Shown: positions 63,513 to 64,000 of the stretch, in pieces
Position numbering within the stretch: the first letter of the stretch is position 1
Layout of the letters: the number at the start of each line of letters is the position of its first letter
NCBI GenBank assembly: GCA_037178625.1
Contig: CM074139.1
Span: forward strand, 2,418,001 to 2,482,000
DNA length: 64,000 nt
DNA from: Skeletonema tropicum
Lineage: Eukaryota; Bacillariophyta; Thalassiosirophyceae; Thalassiosirales; Thalassiosiraceae
Reading direction: 5' to 3'
Made by a program: the position numbers and the translations under genes
Notes under the pieces: model-generated
Told to the model about the DNA's origin: nothing
What the model saw: only the letters and a program-made list of their open reading frames with translations
The model's database searches: none

Positions 63513-63922
63513 GCTGTTTTTTGCGGTGGTTAGATGCGTAGTGGAGAGGGTGTTTCTGTAGCTCTACTAGCAATGCATTCGTTTCATGGTCACAAAGTTG
63601 CATGAAATGGACATGAAATTATATTTTTTGGGAGGTTCCAGGTGTCAGTCGCAGTCAAAACGGTCAAATTGTCCTTTGAGATGTGACAGAATGATCTCAA
63701 TCATACGTGGGAATACAGTACGTAAAGGATCCTGAATGCCGCCTGTCCATCTTCATCAGGGACTTGGACCCACACGGCTCACGGACAAAACGAAATCCAC
63801 CATGTATGCATGCAAAAAGCTCAAAAATGCCAAAAGCCAAGCTCCCAGTATCATCACCTACTCTCTCTCTCTCTATATAGTGCACCAAGCCAAGCCAAAC
63901 GGCATTGTACTAATAGCTCTCC

Positions 63923-63950
63923 AACAACAACAACAACAACAACAACAAAA
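63923..63950. repeat. (CAA)n leader just before the last gene
   Basis: About eight CAA triplets end directly at an A-rich context before the ATG, a common 5' UTR composition. Confidence 0.8.
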
Positions 63951-64000
63951 ATGTTCTTTGGCCTAAAGTGGACAACCGAAGACACCTTCAAACTCCTCGG
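63951..64000 (+). CDS. Start of a gene running off the window
   Basis: Open frame MFFGLKWTTEDTFKLLG to the window edge, with AAAA before the ATG and a CAA-repeat leader. Too short to assign. Confidence 0.5.
   Translation, partial: MFFGLKWTTEDTFKLL

Noticed and set aside
62903..63603. Several overlapping ORFs opposite the Sec63-like gene
   Set aside because: Antisense shadows of a GC-rich, codon-biased gene.

Overview
The window is nuclear DNA of a photosynthetic stramenopile, most likely a diatom. The evidence is a fucoxanthin-chlorophyll light-harvesting gene and three LCIB-type (theta carbonic anhydrase family) genes whose leaders carry diatom-style plastid signals (AAF/ASAF-like motifs), plus short GT-AG introns of 130-200 bp. 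Genus is not decidable from the sequence alone.

Layout. 1-476 is the truncated end of a polytopic membrane-protein gene. 464-19018 is an 18.5-kb head-to-tail array of a ~4.33-kb unit (four full copies plus 310 bp of a fifth). Each unit carries one minus-strand gene for a 138-aa protein of an unrecognised family (possibly PH-like) and a decayed piece of the membrane-protein gene; copy 2 holds a 910-bp TIR transposon. The array ends inside a broken ankyrin-KAP P-loop NTPase gene (19019-21738). 21.8-24.6 kb is transposon debris, a broken full-length relative of the membrane gene, and a hAT transposase remnant interrupted by a tRNA-related SINE. 24956-31869 is a secreted Cys-rich/mucin-like gene split by a nearly intact Ty3/gypsy-like element. 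32.1-37.1 kb holds broken copies of the 138-aa gene, one of them split by a 3.1-kb TIR element that itself contains a young TRIM. 38.6-41.0 kb is probable transposon sequence.

From 41 kb the DNA is more gene dense: a mitochondrial carrier, a two-exon coiled-coil gene, LCIB-1, the intact paralogue of the secreted gene, two more 138-aa genes, a divergent LCIB-2/LCIB-3 pair, an FCP gene, a plastid-type membrane protein, a small membrane protein, a secreted surface protein, an LYR-motif mitochondrial protein, an ER-type membrane protein with a Sec63-like C-terminus, and the start of one more gene.

How it fits together. The LCIB genes and the FCP are plastid proteins (inorganic-carbon handling and light harvesting). 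Segments of the 24-37 kb region recur in inverted orientation at 44-51 kb, so the locus has grown by tandem and inverted duplication and has been invaded repeatedly by mobile elements whose empty sites are visible in paralogous copies. Several otherwise conserved genes carry single-base frameshifts; these are either real decay or assembly error, discussed in the findings.
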